A DNA stretch of 64,000 nucleotides from Pocillopora verrucosa (taxonomy: Eukaryota; Cnidaria; Anthozoa; Scleractinia; Pocilloporidae). The stretch covers positions 13,383,255 through 13,447,254 of the forward strand of contig NC_089315.1 of assembly GCF_036669915.1 (NCBI RefSeq), in the 5' to 3' direction. Shown here piece after piece: positions 47,698-58,299 of this stretch. Under the pieces are notes generated by a model. That model made no database searches. It was not told the DNA's origin and worked only from the letters and a program-made list of their open reading frames with translations. Position numbers and translations under genes: made by a program. Positions within the stretch are counted from its first letter, which is position 1; every line of letters starts with the position of its first letter.

Positions 47698-49542
47698 GAT
47701 TCTCGAGGTGGAAAGAAACAGAAACCTCGAAATACCTCAGGACACGATTACTTAGCCAGCTCCGGAGGTTACATTAAAGTTCAAGGATCAAGAAAACTCG
47801 ACTGCCCAGCAAGTCTGCAAGTGCGAGCTATACGGCTGTACGCTGATTATACTTTAGAACCTGAAGAGTGCTCGTCAAAGAAAGGTTTACGGAAGGCAAA
47901 AGCCGGGATTCTCAAGCAATTAAAGGATGACAAGCAGACGGGGAAGCGCCTAAGAACGACGACAAGATTCTATTTCAGGCTTCCCCTTAGTACAGCACAC
48001 AAGGTACATCCTGTCGGTGAGGCCGCCACAATAGGTCACTCCATCCATCCGAAAATCGCAAGCAAGATCCGCGAGCTGGTTAGTGAAAATATAACTAGTC
48101 CAGATGTGGTACGGAAATGCTTGGAGCAGTACGTCGACAAAGAAATGTTTGGAAGTCATGAAGGTCATCAGAAACCCCGAAAGTCGAACCGACGATATTA
48201 CCCTAGTCGCCAGGATTTGCGAAGTCATATCGCTCGAGAAATCAGCGCCAGCAAATACTGCGGTGATGACCAAGAGTCACTAAAGCGCAAAATTGAGCAA
48301 TGGAGGCGTGACTCCCCATCATCCAAGTTCTACTTCAGGACAAGGGACGAGGTCAAGGATGGCGAAGAGACAAAGTTTTTGTTCGTACACCAAGAAGAAT
48401 GGCAGGGGAGGCTTCTCCTCAGGTATGGCAGTGACCTTGTACTTATGGATGCCACCTACAAAACGACTAAGTATGCAATCCCTTTGTTTTTCGTTTGTGT
48501 CCACACCAATGTTGGTTATAAGGTTGTAGCCGAATTTCTCTGCCAGAACGAGGACAATGAATGCATCGCGGAAGCCCTTAATATCATCAAGAGCTGGAAT
48601 CCTACGTGGAAACCAAAGTATTTCATGGTAGATTATTCGATGGCGGAAATAAATGCTATCGAAAGCGAATTCCCAGATGTTGCGGTATACATATGCGATT
48701 TTCACCGCGAGCAGGCGTGGCAGAGATGGGTCAAAGCCGGCAAAAATGGACTGACCGTAGGGGAACAAAAGATGTTTCTAGAACTGATGCAAGCAATTGC
48801 TCGTGCTCGTTCGGAGACGTCCTACAAGAAGGCCGTGGAAAGCCTGAGAAAGTCGACGTTGTACTTGGAAAATCCCAAAGTACAAGAATACAGCGAGAAG
48901 GTGTGGTTGGACTGTTCCGATCGTTGGGCTCATGCATTTCGTGTTCAACAGGCCGTCAACATCGTGAATACCAACAATGGAATTGAAGCGCAGAATAAGT
49001 TGTTCAAATACAGGTATTTGCCTGGATCACTTGACAAATCAGTTTTTGGAATAGTGGTGATGATCGTGGAGTCCTTTATCCCTGATTCCTACCAACACTA
49101 CCTGGACACCAACCTTCAGCTGAGTGGTTCTTATCGTGAATTCAAGCGCGATATACCTGAGTATCTTCACAACCGTCCTCCTCATTTCGTCAAACACTGC
49201 CTCAGGAGCAACTTTGGGGCTGCTGAGGTTGCCGAACATGACGTGAAATGTGTCAATTTAGAAAAGGGTGAATTTCTCGTCAAAAGCAGTTCGAACAGTA
49301 CGAAGCTGTTTTCTGTCAAGCTGTTAAAGCCAAGCTGCAAATGTGAAAGCTGGCGTAAAACGCATTTCCCTTGTAAACACACTTTTGCTGTTTTCAACTT
49401 CTTTGACGAGTGGAGCTTTAACAGCTTACCGCATTCTTACAAAAATAGCGTCTTCATAACTCTGGACACCGTGCATTTTGATCAAGCCGATCCTGACGAA
49501 CAACCAACCTCGGAACCGAGGTTCAACGGACGAGGGAAATGA
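47698..49542 (+). CDS. MULE transposase core: DDE domain and SWIM zinc finger
   Basis: The exon starts after ATATAG at 47698 and stays open to TGA at 49540-49542 (614 codons). The codon at 47821 is GTG in mid-exon and not a start. The catalytic core has a first Asp in LVLMDATYKTTKYAIPLFFV (GAT at 48448), a second in FMVDYSMAEINAI (GAT at 48631), the CDFHREQAW helix typical of MULEs, and a Glu in TNNGIEAQNKLFK (GAA at 48985). The SWIM finger is CKCESWRKTHFPCKH (about 49336-49380). These parts and the 9-bp duplication identify the element. The catalytic residues are intact. The stop at 49542 seems to be caused by a frameshift, since the next frame continues with an acidic linker (SSSDDDDAPAQSS). 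Confidence 0.9.
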   Translation, partial: DSRGGKKQKPRNTSGHDYLASSGGYIKVQGSRKLDCPASLQVRAIRLYADYTLEPEECSSKKGLRKAKAGILKQLKDDKQTGKRLRTTTRFYFRLPLSTAHKVHPVGEAATIGHSIHPKIASKIRELVSENITSPDVVRKCLEQYVDKEMFGSHEGHQKPRKSNRRYYPSRQDLRSHIAREISASKYCGDDQESLKRKIEQWRRDSPSSKFYFRTRDEVKDGEETKFLFVHQEEWQGRLLLRYGSDLVLMDATYKTTKYAIPLFFVCVHTNVGYKVVAEFLCQNEDNECIAEALNIIKSWNPTWKPKYFMVDYSMAEINAIESEFPDVAVYICDFHREQAWQRWVKAGKNGLTVGEQKMFLELMQAIARARSETSYKKAVESLRKSTLYLENPKVQEYSEKVWLDCSDRWAHAFRVQQAVNIVNTNNGIEAQNKLFKYRYLPGSLDKSVFGIVVMIVESFIPDSYQHYLDTNLQLSGSYREFKRDIPEYLHNRPPHFVKHCLRSNFGAAEVAEHDVKCVNLEKGEFLVKSSSNSTKLFSVKLLKPSCKCESWRKTHFPCKHTFAVFNFFDEWSFNSLPHSYKNSVFITLDTVHFDQADPDEQPTSEPRFNGRGK

Positions 49543-50072
49543 CTATTACAGTCAAGTATGCGGTGCAGAAACAACAGTCCCCGCCTCATCTTCCGATGAC
49601 GATGATGCACCTGCTCAATCCAGTGACACTTCTTCCCGGCCAAAAATCAACGACAACAAGCAACCTTTAATAACTCAAAGGCTCAGGAAGCGCCTTCAGG
49701 AAAGAGTCGATGAATTGAGATCAGCGACATTCGTGGTCGATGATTCAGCTATCCTTGAGAATACTATCGAGACTGTGGAATTCTCTGCTAAAGGATCTCC
49801 GTCAAAGTTCCTCTATTGAAAATGGCCTTCCTCTTCGACAGAGTCCTGCAAAAAAGAAGCTCAAAGTTACAGAGGTAGACTACCACAAGTTGAAACATAA
49901 GACACTTCCCAAACGCAGACGACACAGCAAGAGAAGGAAGGACAGGGGCGTGGTTGTAGACTTGACAAGGGATGAGGGAAATTCCAAAGACAGTGCTGTG
50001 GAATTAGAAGAGGTTGGTATAATTCGTTGTTTTCTCACAACGATTGAAAGAACTGTTTATGTCAACGTGTAA
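49543..50072 (+). pseudogene. Decayed linker of the MULE polyprotein
   Basis: Coding-like stretches change frame twice. One frame gives YYSQVCGAETTVPASSSDDD and KRLQERVDELRSATF (to about 49819). The next gives PAKKKLKVTEVDYHK and a basic run KRRRHSKRRKDRGVVVDLTR. The basic stretch may be a nuclear localisation signal. The changes of frame are best explained by 1-nt indels in an old insertion. Confidence 0.6.
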
Positions 50073-50371
50073 AACGTTTATCTTGTATGTGCCAATGTTT
50101 TATTTGCGGGTTGACTCGATATGTGATGTGTCTCTTGATGACGATAATGAACTTGAACTGTGTAATGATGCGGATAACGACATGGATAATGATGAGCTAA
50201 CTGGCACAATTCACGAGAGTTCTGCTCGTATCTCACCAAGGTATAATTCTATCGAATGTAGTAATACAGGACAGTGATCATAACTCTTCGAATATTCTAT
50301 CAATTAAGTAGGGAACGATTTATCAACCTTTTAGACTATTCTTTTGATCTACTGTTGTGGTGTATATACAG

Positions 50372-51693
50372 GCCTTCTCAGCTAGGAGAGTCAGAAGTAC
50401 AGTTGTGTGACGCAGAGACGAGAGTTAAGACCTTGCAAGTCAACACTGGTATACGCGATTCCGTACTGGAAGTAGGGCCATTCAAAGTAACCGTTTCTGA
50501 CTTGCTAGCCACTCTTCCTCCTGGCACTTTATCTGCAAAAGAAACACAGAAAATTAAAGAGGAGATCCCTAGTTTTGTAGATGGATGTTTAACTGATACG
50601 GTGAGCAGTACTGTTTTCCAGTAACTATTTGAAAGATTAATTTTGTATATCTTCAGTTGTTAAATTCGTTGTGCTTCTCTTTGTAGATCGTTGATGCTAC
50701 ACTGTGGAAACTAACCAAACCCGACCAAAAAATCCTTGCTGCTGACAGTACCCTTTGTCAGTTGGTGAAACATGGGGCAAGTACCCGTAGATTGTGGATG
50801 GGCGAGAGGTTCCATGGAATTGAAAAAATTGTTATTCCAATGAATATCACTGGACATCACTGGACATTACTGGTAAGTCGAGGATGCTATTCATACTGTA
50901 CATTTTTTTTTTATAAAATAGTCATCTCTAAAATTTGTATTATATTCTTTAGATAAATTGAACATTGTTCACATGACTCAGGACTTCGGTTTGACGACAT
51001 AAAATAAATGTGTTCAAAGATTTTAGATAACAAGGAATCTATCCGTGTCTACATTGATCCTATTCATGGAAACAAACATCCAAATGAAATAACAGCAGCT
51101 TCCAATCCCAGCCAGTACAGACTTATAAATAACATAAGGTGAGTTTCTGTATTTCCAGCAAGACCCTGTGTTTCATTGTTGTGATAGTTATGAATGGCCA
51201 ATATTGAGACAATGTTCATAACTCATTTTTGTAGCTATATCCAGTAGCATTTATGAAAATGGTTGCAATCTTTCTGTAGTGAGGTTTCTGACATCAAAAC
51301 ACGCTGGAAAAGTAAAGAGTGGGCATGCCTCGAGCCACCCCATTTTCAGCAAACTGATGGATTCAACTGTGGAGTACTTGTTTGTAAGGTAATCTTTAGA
51401 GTAGTATAAAGCATTAGATAAGTAAGCTCATAGGTACCAATTCCATCAATATCTTTGACATTAAACAGTCAAAATAATATGATGTCATTCCATTGCAGTT
51501 TTTAAAGAAACATAATCAGAATATTTAAATTTTTACATCAACCAATCTTACATCATATATAATATAACTGTAAGATCTATTGTTAGTTGCCAGGAACTCG
51601 TGTGATAACAGACCGATCACTAAGGTCAATGTTTCTATTGAGAGAATGAAGCTTCTATCCAACCTGTTTGGCAGCTGTTACGATGACATTTTG
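50372..51693 (+). CDS. Ulp1-like (C48) cysteine protease exons of the MULE
   Basis: Exons 50372-50600, 50687-50872, 51027-51138, 51280-51388 and about 51590-51693. The sequence runs VSDLLATLPPGTL, then VDATLWKL and RRLWMGERFHGIEKIVIPMN, then the catalytic His in GHHWTLL, the Asp in VYIDPIHG, and the Gln/Cys in PPHFQQTDGFNCGVLVC. This His-Asp-Gln-Cys order is that of SUMO/deubiquitinase-like C48 peptidases. Such domains are known in several MULE lineages. The last exon (NSCDNRPITKVNVSIERMK) does not join in phase with the one before, so either a frameshift or a missed splice site is present. Confidence 0.75.
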
Positions 51694-51811
51694 AGGTACA
51701 ATAATTATGCCTTTCTTATCATTAGAATCACCACTGTGTATTGTGTTTAATCCCAAAAAACAAATCGAGAATTAAGTAATCATTTTGAACTTTTACTTCA
51801 CTTTTTGGCAG

Positions 51812-51961
51812 AGGAAGGGATGTTCTTGTTTGCAAGGTGTGTCAGATGGATGACAGTGAAGACTGGCTTGGCTGCGATAGATGCGGACAGTTCTTCCATG
51901 CTAGTTGTTTAGGAGTGAACTTTGCAACAGCATTGCAAAATCCTTTCTTTTATTGTCCATG
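51812..51961 (+). CDS. PHD finger exon of the MULE
   Basis: The exon follows GGCAG and encodes CKVCQMDDSEDWLGCDRCGQ, then FFHASCLG and FFYCP before TGA. The Cys-Cys, Cys-Cys, His-Cys order with Trp-Leu-Gly-Cys fits a PHD zinc finger that reads histone tails. The final Cys pair is cut to one Cys by the stop. It joins in phase with the preceding exon (CTGAG-type end plus A). A chromatin-reading domain at the end of a transposase suggests targeting, but that is inference. Confidence 0.75.
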
Positions 51962-53527
51962 ATCATACGCTTAAAATACACACAAATAGCAACCTATCTG
52001 GGAGTCTTCTTTTCATTTTTAAAGTATGTGATGGAGTTGTGGCTCAGCTTGTTGAAATTTACATTCAAGGGAAAAAAATTGTGAGAAAGTGTATTTTCTA
52101 AAGTAAGCTATATAATTTAAATCATTTTTTTCCAAAGAATATGCAGTAAAAGGGCCCAAGAGGTGTACTGTTAAGAGACAAATCATTTAAGTCAGTCAAA
52201 ATTTGACCGACTGAATGTGATCAGTAGTACTTCCTTGTTACAGTCACAGCAAATGTTCCTTGATTTAAGCACTCATTTGCTGAGGAACTGATGAAATAGA
52301 TATGTCATGTTCATTAAACATCTTTTTGGACAAGAACCATGGAACCAATATTTTCAGACACTGTAATTGTAAAGAAAACAAGAAAGAACCAAAAGGCACA
52401 CAAACAAGCAAAAGATAAAATACTAAACAAGAACTTACTGAAGAGAAAATTGAAGACACACTTCCAGAAGCTCGTGATAAAATGCCCTTTTTTACCCTGT
52501 ACGTTCCAATCTGATTGATAAACCATTTACCAACCATTTACAAGACTAATGGCTGAAGCATTAACCTGTGAAAAATATTATGGAATTGGAGTTGACGATA
52601 AAATTTAGAAGGTCCAGTTCTAAATAATTCATATCCTTGTACTGTTAACAACAACAACAAAAAAAAACCCACTGCATTTCGGGTATAACACGTTTGTCAC
52701 TGGTTTGTGTATAAACACTTTCTTTCCTAATTTCAAAAGCAATTCCCAGTATCTAAGAGTTATTTGGTGGGGGACAGGGGGATGGGAACCCATGAGAATA
52801 GGGGATGGGAGGTGTACTGGAGGCAAGAGGGGCAGGAACTGGGTAAAATTTTTAGCAAAATTGCATAAACTTTTGCAATGAAAATAAAACAGAGGCAAGA
52901 GCCATTTAATAAGGGTATGCCTTTTGGGAATCAGGATGTTCAGACCCTTCTGTCCAACTCCCCCCTCCCTGCAGTAGTTTGAAATCCAAGTTTTCCCAGC
53001 TCATACGATCACACTTGAGGCCCCCCTTCACCAACTCAAACTGTTATTGTGAAGGACCTGCTCTTCACCATGACTAATTATTAATATGAAACCATTACAT
53101 TTCTTTCTGCAATAAGCCAAGACTACCTTACTGGCCAGCTTCTAAAAGCTTCATATTTTTTACGATAATAATGCTTACTTGTTCTTAATTTTAACTAATG
53201 TCAACTATTAAGTTTTCAATGGGCCAATAGACTGTTAAAGAAGACGAACCTATTCCTGATCTTAACGGCAAAGTATATATGGCCACCTTGGAAGCTCAGC
53301 TTTTTTACTGTATTAAAAATTATACACGGAAAAGTTTTGCAGTTGTCTAATAAAGCATTCCTTTTTACCCATGTACTTACCTCCTCTTTGAATCTACCAT
53401 TCAATTCGCCTTTTCTTAACGTAAATTCTAACAAAATCCTGCAAGGTTTCAACTCCGGAACCCAACTGATCAGAGTAGAGTAATCAATTGTGATACCGCT
53501 GGTTAACTGCAGGCGGATCCTCGTTTA
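51962..53527. other. 3' non-coding part of the MULE
   Basis: No further domain was found. ORFs on the minus strand at 52265-52537 and 52629-52898 are low-complexity and unsupported. Confidence 0.5.
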
Positions 53528-53557
53528 TTATTACTAAAGTGAGACGACCGCTGACAC

Positions 53558-53607
<50 letters not shown>

Positions 53608-53612
53608 GACCC
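53528..53612. repeat. Right terminal inverted repeat of the MULE
   Basis: Matches the left repeat with four differences and ends GGGAATTCGCGACCC directly before the 9-bp duplication at 53613-53621. Confidence 0.88.
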
Positions 53613-53890
53613 TCTGATCGTTCGCAATCAGTTGATCCATTCAGGGTTGAAAGAGACCTTTCTGAAGCAGCATCTTAAGTGAGGTGAGAGCTATTTATTA
53701 TTCTTCGATTCAGTGAACCATATGCGCTCTAAACTGAACGTGGCGAAGTTTTCCAAAGGATAGGGTATACATAGACGTGTCTTGCCCATGCAATTCGAGA
53801 AGTCTACATTCCTGAATTCCTGAAAACACTTTCAAGGGCGGCATCCATTCGCTAACCTTGGATCGCAATGGTATTGCAATAGATATTTAT
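53613..53890. repeat. Repeat R1, right part of the interrupted copy
   Basis: Begins with the duplicated target site and continues colinear with 22160-22440 (AATCAGTTGATCCAT and ATTCTTCGATTCAGTGA shared). It is broken at about 53890 by the tRNA-bearing element. Confidence 0.75.
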
Positions 53891-53993
53891 AAGCCAACTG
53901 GGAGCTGGTCAATGAATTGGGTCCAAATAAACATCCAAGTGAATGAAGATTTTAGATATGTGAAAATTCACATATTTGCACTGCGGTGGAAAG

Positions 53994-54193
53994 ATGAAAT
54001 TAGGAGATCCTTGCAGCTAAGAACAGCTTTGGACCCAGTCTCTACCAATTGTTAGCTCAATTGGTAGAGCGCTGCACCGGTATGGCAGAGGTCATGGGTT
54101 CAAATCCCGTACGGGCCTGGAATTTTTTTCAGGTCCTATTTACAACTACTCGTTTCAGTAGTGTTCTTAGCTGCGAGGATCTCCTAATTTCAT
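53994..54193. mobile_element. tRNA-bearing element with 32-bp terminal inverted repeats
   Basis: The arms at 53994-54025 and 54162-54193 are inverse copies with one mismatch in 32 (ATGAAATTAGGAGATCC at the outer end). Between them lies a tRNA-Thr-like sequence. The element is about 200 bp, like a small MITE. The related locus at 14.7 kb shares the core ATCCTCGCAG in its arms. Confidence 0.65.
54046..54117 (+). tRNA. tRNA-Thr-like pseudogene (anticodon GGT)
   Basis: The D arm (GCTCAATTGGTAGAGC), the anticodon loop CCGGTAT and the T arm (ATGGGTTCAAATCCCGT) are well formed. The 5' acceptor strand (CCAATTG) cannot pair with the 3' strand (ACGGGCC), so it is unlikely to be a functional tRNA. Confidence 0.45.
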
Positions 54194-54539
54194 ACAAGAG
54201 TATCATTTAACACTTGAAACGATTGGGTAGATATTTTTATAATACTTTTCTGGCGTCCATACTAAGGAGCTCTTTCGGTATAAAATATCATTTTAGTAAG
54301 TCCCAATCATCAGGTAAGCGCGGGAACTTATCCCGCGAAAATTCTGTGCGAAGGTACGAGTGTTTCCGGTGGTATCTGCGAAAAGGGGGCATCGTTCATT
54401 CCTTAAGGTAAGGTCTTTACTGTGTATTACTTCGCGAGGAAGAAATTCTACTCGCCGGCCTGTCCAATTTGGCTTTTAGGTAAGGTTGTATGCCTGATAA
54501 TTTCTGTCTAGAGTTATATGATGACGCGCGATAAATCTC

Positions 54540-55262
54540 GCTGCTTAATAACCTTTGAGCGGAAAATGATGATAATAAGCGAAGCAAGGTTTACCTTTAC
54601 TTCTGCTTCGAAGCAAGAGAAAATCGCTTCGGTGCTCAAACGCCCGTTTTTAACCACACCGATTATCAGAAATAGCATAAATTACCGAGCTCGTCTTTTC
54701 ACAAAATCTCAGTTTGAGGGTTTTGTTTCCTTTCGCATATTTAGATCAACCCTTTATAAGAACATAGCACATAAGTAACGGTTTTTTCACTAAAATCTTT
54801 TTTTGATTGACACCCACTTTGACGCTATCGTCATGACCTGAAAATATGCAACTTTTTATCTTGACTCGACACAAAATTCCAGTTTCTTCCCCACGATTTT
54901 TTAATTAAGACTCGCTAAAATAAAGTAGAAGTGCATGGAATTATAAAAACTTGTTGTGGTTTCGGCAAACTTCTAGAATATCTGGCCAACAAACTGCGTG
55001 CATTTTCGAAAATTCGACTTAACAAGAACATGAAACGGTCTCAAAAATAGGCGAAATTTATTCGGCCAACTTATGACTGCCGCGTGTTTTGAGTCCATAA
55101 AAGCTTTTTTATGACTTGTGAAAAGACAAATCACCATTAAGTACAAAAAAAATCTCCATCGTCATCTGGATAAACAGAGCCGCCGAAAGCAGACTCTCAA
55201 CTCTAGACGACCTATTGTCTTTTTATCAGTCAATTAATGAGAAAGGGGTAAAGATTGAGGTT
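54540..55262 (+). repeat. Repeat T, longest plus-strand copy
   Basis: Similar to the reverse complement of 59060-59580 and 61010-61690. Landmarks are CCGAGCTCGTCTTTTCACAAA, ATATGCAACTTTTTATC and TTCGAAAATTCGACTTAACA. Class not recognised; no coding potential. Confidence 0.65.
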
Positions 55263-55566
55263 TATTCTGAATATTTCATGTTGTTCATTTGGAAACTGTT
55301 CATCTTAACAGCATGTAACCTTTAATCTAATAAAATTTCGCCACGAGAACAGGCTTATATATTAAACAGTTCGGGCCATAACCATTTCTGGATATCGGTT
55401 TCGAGCTTTGTGATTGGGTGAGATCGAAAGGTAATGGAAACAAGAATAAGCTAATTTTTTTTTTTTTTTTTTGTGGCGGCCATGTTGTAATGCGGTAGTA
55501 AGGTAGTAAGCTGAAACAAAATTCGCTAATAAGGACTGGACGTAAGGTACCATTAAAAATATTCGT

Positions 55567-57110
55567 TTATTTCACACATTCAACATGCATGTCCTCGACA
55601 TTCTCGCATTCTGGAAGAGTAAAGCGGATTCTTTCTAGCACAAATTCTTTGTAACGCTGTGGTCCTTCCACCAAGAGCGTCACAGGAGTAAAAGCTCCTC
55701 CGCCAGCCTGTTTGTATCTGGAGAACTTCTGGGTAAAGCTTGACCTAGATGTTATTGTCCGTTCTCCGTTGATTTCCCTATTTTGGGTTACAAGAAAACG
55801 AATTAAATAAAGTTGAACCAAATAACGCGCACTGATAACAATTGGGACGAGTGAGGTGTGAGATCGCGGAATGGGGACAATTTCATTTCTCTCCAGTACA
55901 GGTCGAGGAAAGACAATATCTTGCTTCTTTTCGATTTTTAAATAGACATTATCAATTTCAGTCCAGCAAGCCTTTACGAAAAAGTAACAGTAAAGCAAGA
56001 AAACAGTAACTCACCCTTCAATTCCTGGTTATTTTGCCACATCGAAGCAAAGCATGCAGCTGTATGTTTAGAAAGTGCTGAACCGTGCCGATCTGCTGCC
56101 CTTTGACATCTCCTAAAGTGTATGTCTTTCTCTGCGATTTGCTGAAAATCTTGACTTCTCGTAGAGCCTCTGGAATGCGTTCCATTTCTTGTGGAAGAAG
56201 ACAAGCCAGTGCATGCGAGTCATACGTGTCGTCGTCTTCACTTTGAATAACAAGCGGTGTTCCACGTGGAGCTTTGATCTTGAAATTATGATACCTGGAA
56301 AATAAACGGCAATAAAAACATGAGTGGGATAAAATAAAATCAAGTAGTCACAATCTATATTAAGACGAATACACATGATCGAATTCAATGCAAGAGAATC
56401 ATACTAGGTATTTTGCGCGCTATTAATCGATTCGCGGGAGAATCTAGGTCTCAGAACACTACAAATTCGGTCCTACAGCTTTTAGTCAGTAATAATATGT
56501 CCTCTACAATTACCCTTTGATTTGAACACCCTGTATAGAAAGTTTGTTTAGGTAATCACTGCAAAATGTTAAAGCACGAGCGGTGTTTCTAAACGAGTTT
56601 CACAATTACAGACAAGTCCCTTGTGGTTTTAGACGAAAATTTCACTCTCATCAGTTCGTGTAGTTAAACTCTAACCTTTGTTTCCGGAATGCTGTAATAG
56701 AGACACTTCGGCAAGGCTTTCCACCAATGTGATTTCTTTATTTTCATCTTCATGCCGCTCTTATCGCACATTTCCCGGATACGATACCTAAAGATGTGAG
56801 AGCTCAGTGAACGAATACCTCTTTGTTTTATGTTTGCCCGAAGGAGAACTTACTCGCTGGATAATCACATTTATGTGTTAGATCCGTGGTTTCCTGAAAT
56901 TATTTTTTAGTGTGCATTCGCCTTGGCTGAATGAATCTCTCTGATGTCAAGATCGACATTGATTCGAAATTTCATCCAGAGCTCCGATTTAAAAGATTCT
57001 TTGTTTGTAGCACTGACCCAGGTCCGTGGTAGATTTGTGCCACAAAGACAACAAAGTGTCTCGAGATACTGAATGTGTTCATCCATGCTGTTGGCTTGAT
57101 CTGAAATTCA
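55567..57110 (-). pseudogene. Unrecognised multi-exon minus-strand gene, probably decayed
   Basis: Several exon-like pieces were read from high to low coordinates. About 56908-57105 encodes MDEHIQYLETLCCLCGTNLP and ESFKSELWMKFRINVDLDI, then TAA. About 56685-56789 encodes REMCDKSGMKMKIKKSHWW. The piece 56015-56295 encodes KAPRGTPLVIQSEDDDTYDS, then LQIGTVQ-like text (GQQIGTVQHFLNIQLHALLR) and a stop before its donor. The piece 55567-55974 encodes CWTEIDNVYLKIEKKQDIVF and a Lys-rich end. The LCCLCG pair looks zinc-binding and the third piece is vaguely HIRAN-like, but I do not recognise a family. In-frame stops at exon ends suggest a broken gene. Confidence 0.35.
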
Positions 57111-57119
57111 CAATGTAGG

Positions 57120-57930
57120 ATTATAAAGGTCCGATAAATAATTGTCCTTTTACTTTAAATTGGTCGGCCACATCGTATGGTTAAAATTTATGGTTTACAC
57201 GATACTCTGATGGATCTGAACAAAGGAATCCGTCTGGTAGTTTGCACACTAACAGACTTTCAACATTCGTGCACTCGAGCAAAAACCTCGCGCACTCGAT
57301 TGGAATTTTGACAAATTGGAAGCAAATTTATTCAAGTTTTTTAAAAGATTTTTTTTAGGAATTAAAAAAAATGTTGCATACCTGAAAACCTCAACTAAAT
57401 GGAGGTTATTCCTCGATCGAGCCCTTCGCAACATGGACCTCCACCCGACTTTTCATCTGAATTTTTCCTTCTCGTCATCGCGACCACCATCAGTTCTTTG
57501 CTTGTTGTGTGTAATTGCTTGTCTTCTGTAATTTTGCAAGGTTTCATGGGATATGGGTAGGGAACTAAGTCGCTAGGGCTCGAATAAAGTAATGAGTGAG
57601 TTTCCTCGATGTCCCACTACGACATCCATGTTGGTGACGTCATCAAGTATCCAGAAATGGTTATGGCCCGGACTGTTAAAAGGTCCCCTCTTTTGTGTTA
57701 ATAAGTTATAAGTGCGCAAAAAAATCAAAGATAAAATATAATTTTCACAAAGAAAAAAAAAATAAATGAAATAAACCAGATGGATTATTGATTGGTCAAA
57801 AAACTTGTAGGAAGGAAGATCCTGAACAAGTAGCTAGCAATTCTCGCAACACTGATGGCACACGAATGTTAAATAGAATGGAATGGCTTTCAAAGCCTCA
57901 AATCCACTTATTTTTTTTCGCAAGTCTCTG
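57120..57930. other. Gap with no supported feature
   Basis: AT-rich. The ORFs at 57249-57434 (minus) and 57316-57531 (plus) overlap and are probably chance. Confidence 0.4.
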
Positions 57931-57934
57931 CTAA

Positions 57935-58275
57935 GAGAAACCAATCAGATGGCTAGGAAACTTCCAGCGATGACGCTGAGCCTGATGATAGTGAAGAACT
58001 AGCTGAAGAGCATGCCTCGCAAACAGATGAGCAAATGTTCAAGAAAGCCAGTGTAGCTGTATAGTCCGAAATTAGTGTCAAGCATCCAGTGATGTATGAT
58101 GTCTACAGCCTTTGCGAAATGGCATTTGAAAACAAACTTTCATATTTCGAGGTTAAGATGCTCAAGGCAATGTGCAAGCATTTTAAAATCCCATCTAAAT
58201 CAAGAGACACCAAGTTTGGTTAAGAAACTATCACAAATGGTCGAAGATTGCTCATTCATGAAAGAGTAAAATTAC
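57935..58275 (+). pseudogene. Decayed SAP-domain fragment
   Basis: One frame reads an acidic stretch (DDAEPDDSEELAEEHASQTD), a stop, then HPVMYDVYSLCEMAFENKLS and EVKMLKAMCKHFKIPSKSRD, with a frameshift before LSQMVEDCS in another frame. The helix-turn-helix spacing LKAMCKHFKIP...KKLSQMV is that of a SAP DNA-binding motif. The TAG and the frameshift make it non-functional. A diverged copy lies at 59850-59995. Confidence 0.5.
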
Positions 58276-58299
58276 GCAATGCAAGCTTCAAACAATCAT

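Larger units (their letters stand above)
44358..53612 (+). mobile_element. Mutator-like (MULE) DNA transposon with transposase, Ulp1-like protease and PHD finger
   Basis: The 9255-bp element is defined by 85-bp terminal inverted repeats (44358-44442 and 53528-53612, start GGGTCGCGAATTCCC, four mismatches) and a perfect 9-bp duplication of TCTGATCGT. It carries one plus-strand coding region: N-terminal exons, a DDE transposase with SWIM zinc finger, then low-complexity linker, Ulp1/C48-like protease exons and a PHD finger. Frameshifts near 49530 and 49770, and an unclear junction near 51590, show that the tail is decayed while the transposase core stays open. Nested insertions are a Harbinger-type element (45140-46265) and a SINE (46850-47256). 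The whole element sits inside repeat R1, whose uninterrupted copy is at about 22150. Confidence 0.9.

Noticed and set aside
47821..47823. Start codon of the MULE transposase at 47821
   Set aside because: The codon is GTG and lies in the middle of an exon that is open from the acceptor at 47698, with clear homologous-looking protein upstream (GYIKVQGSRKLDCPA).
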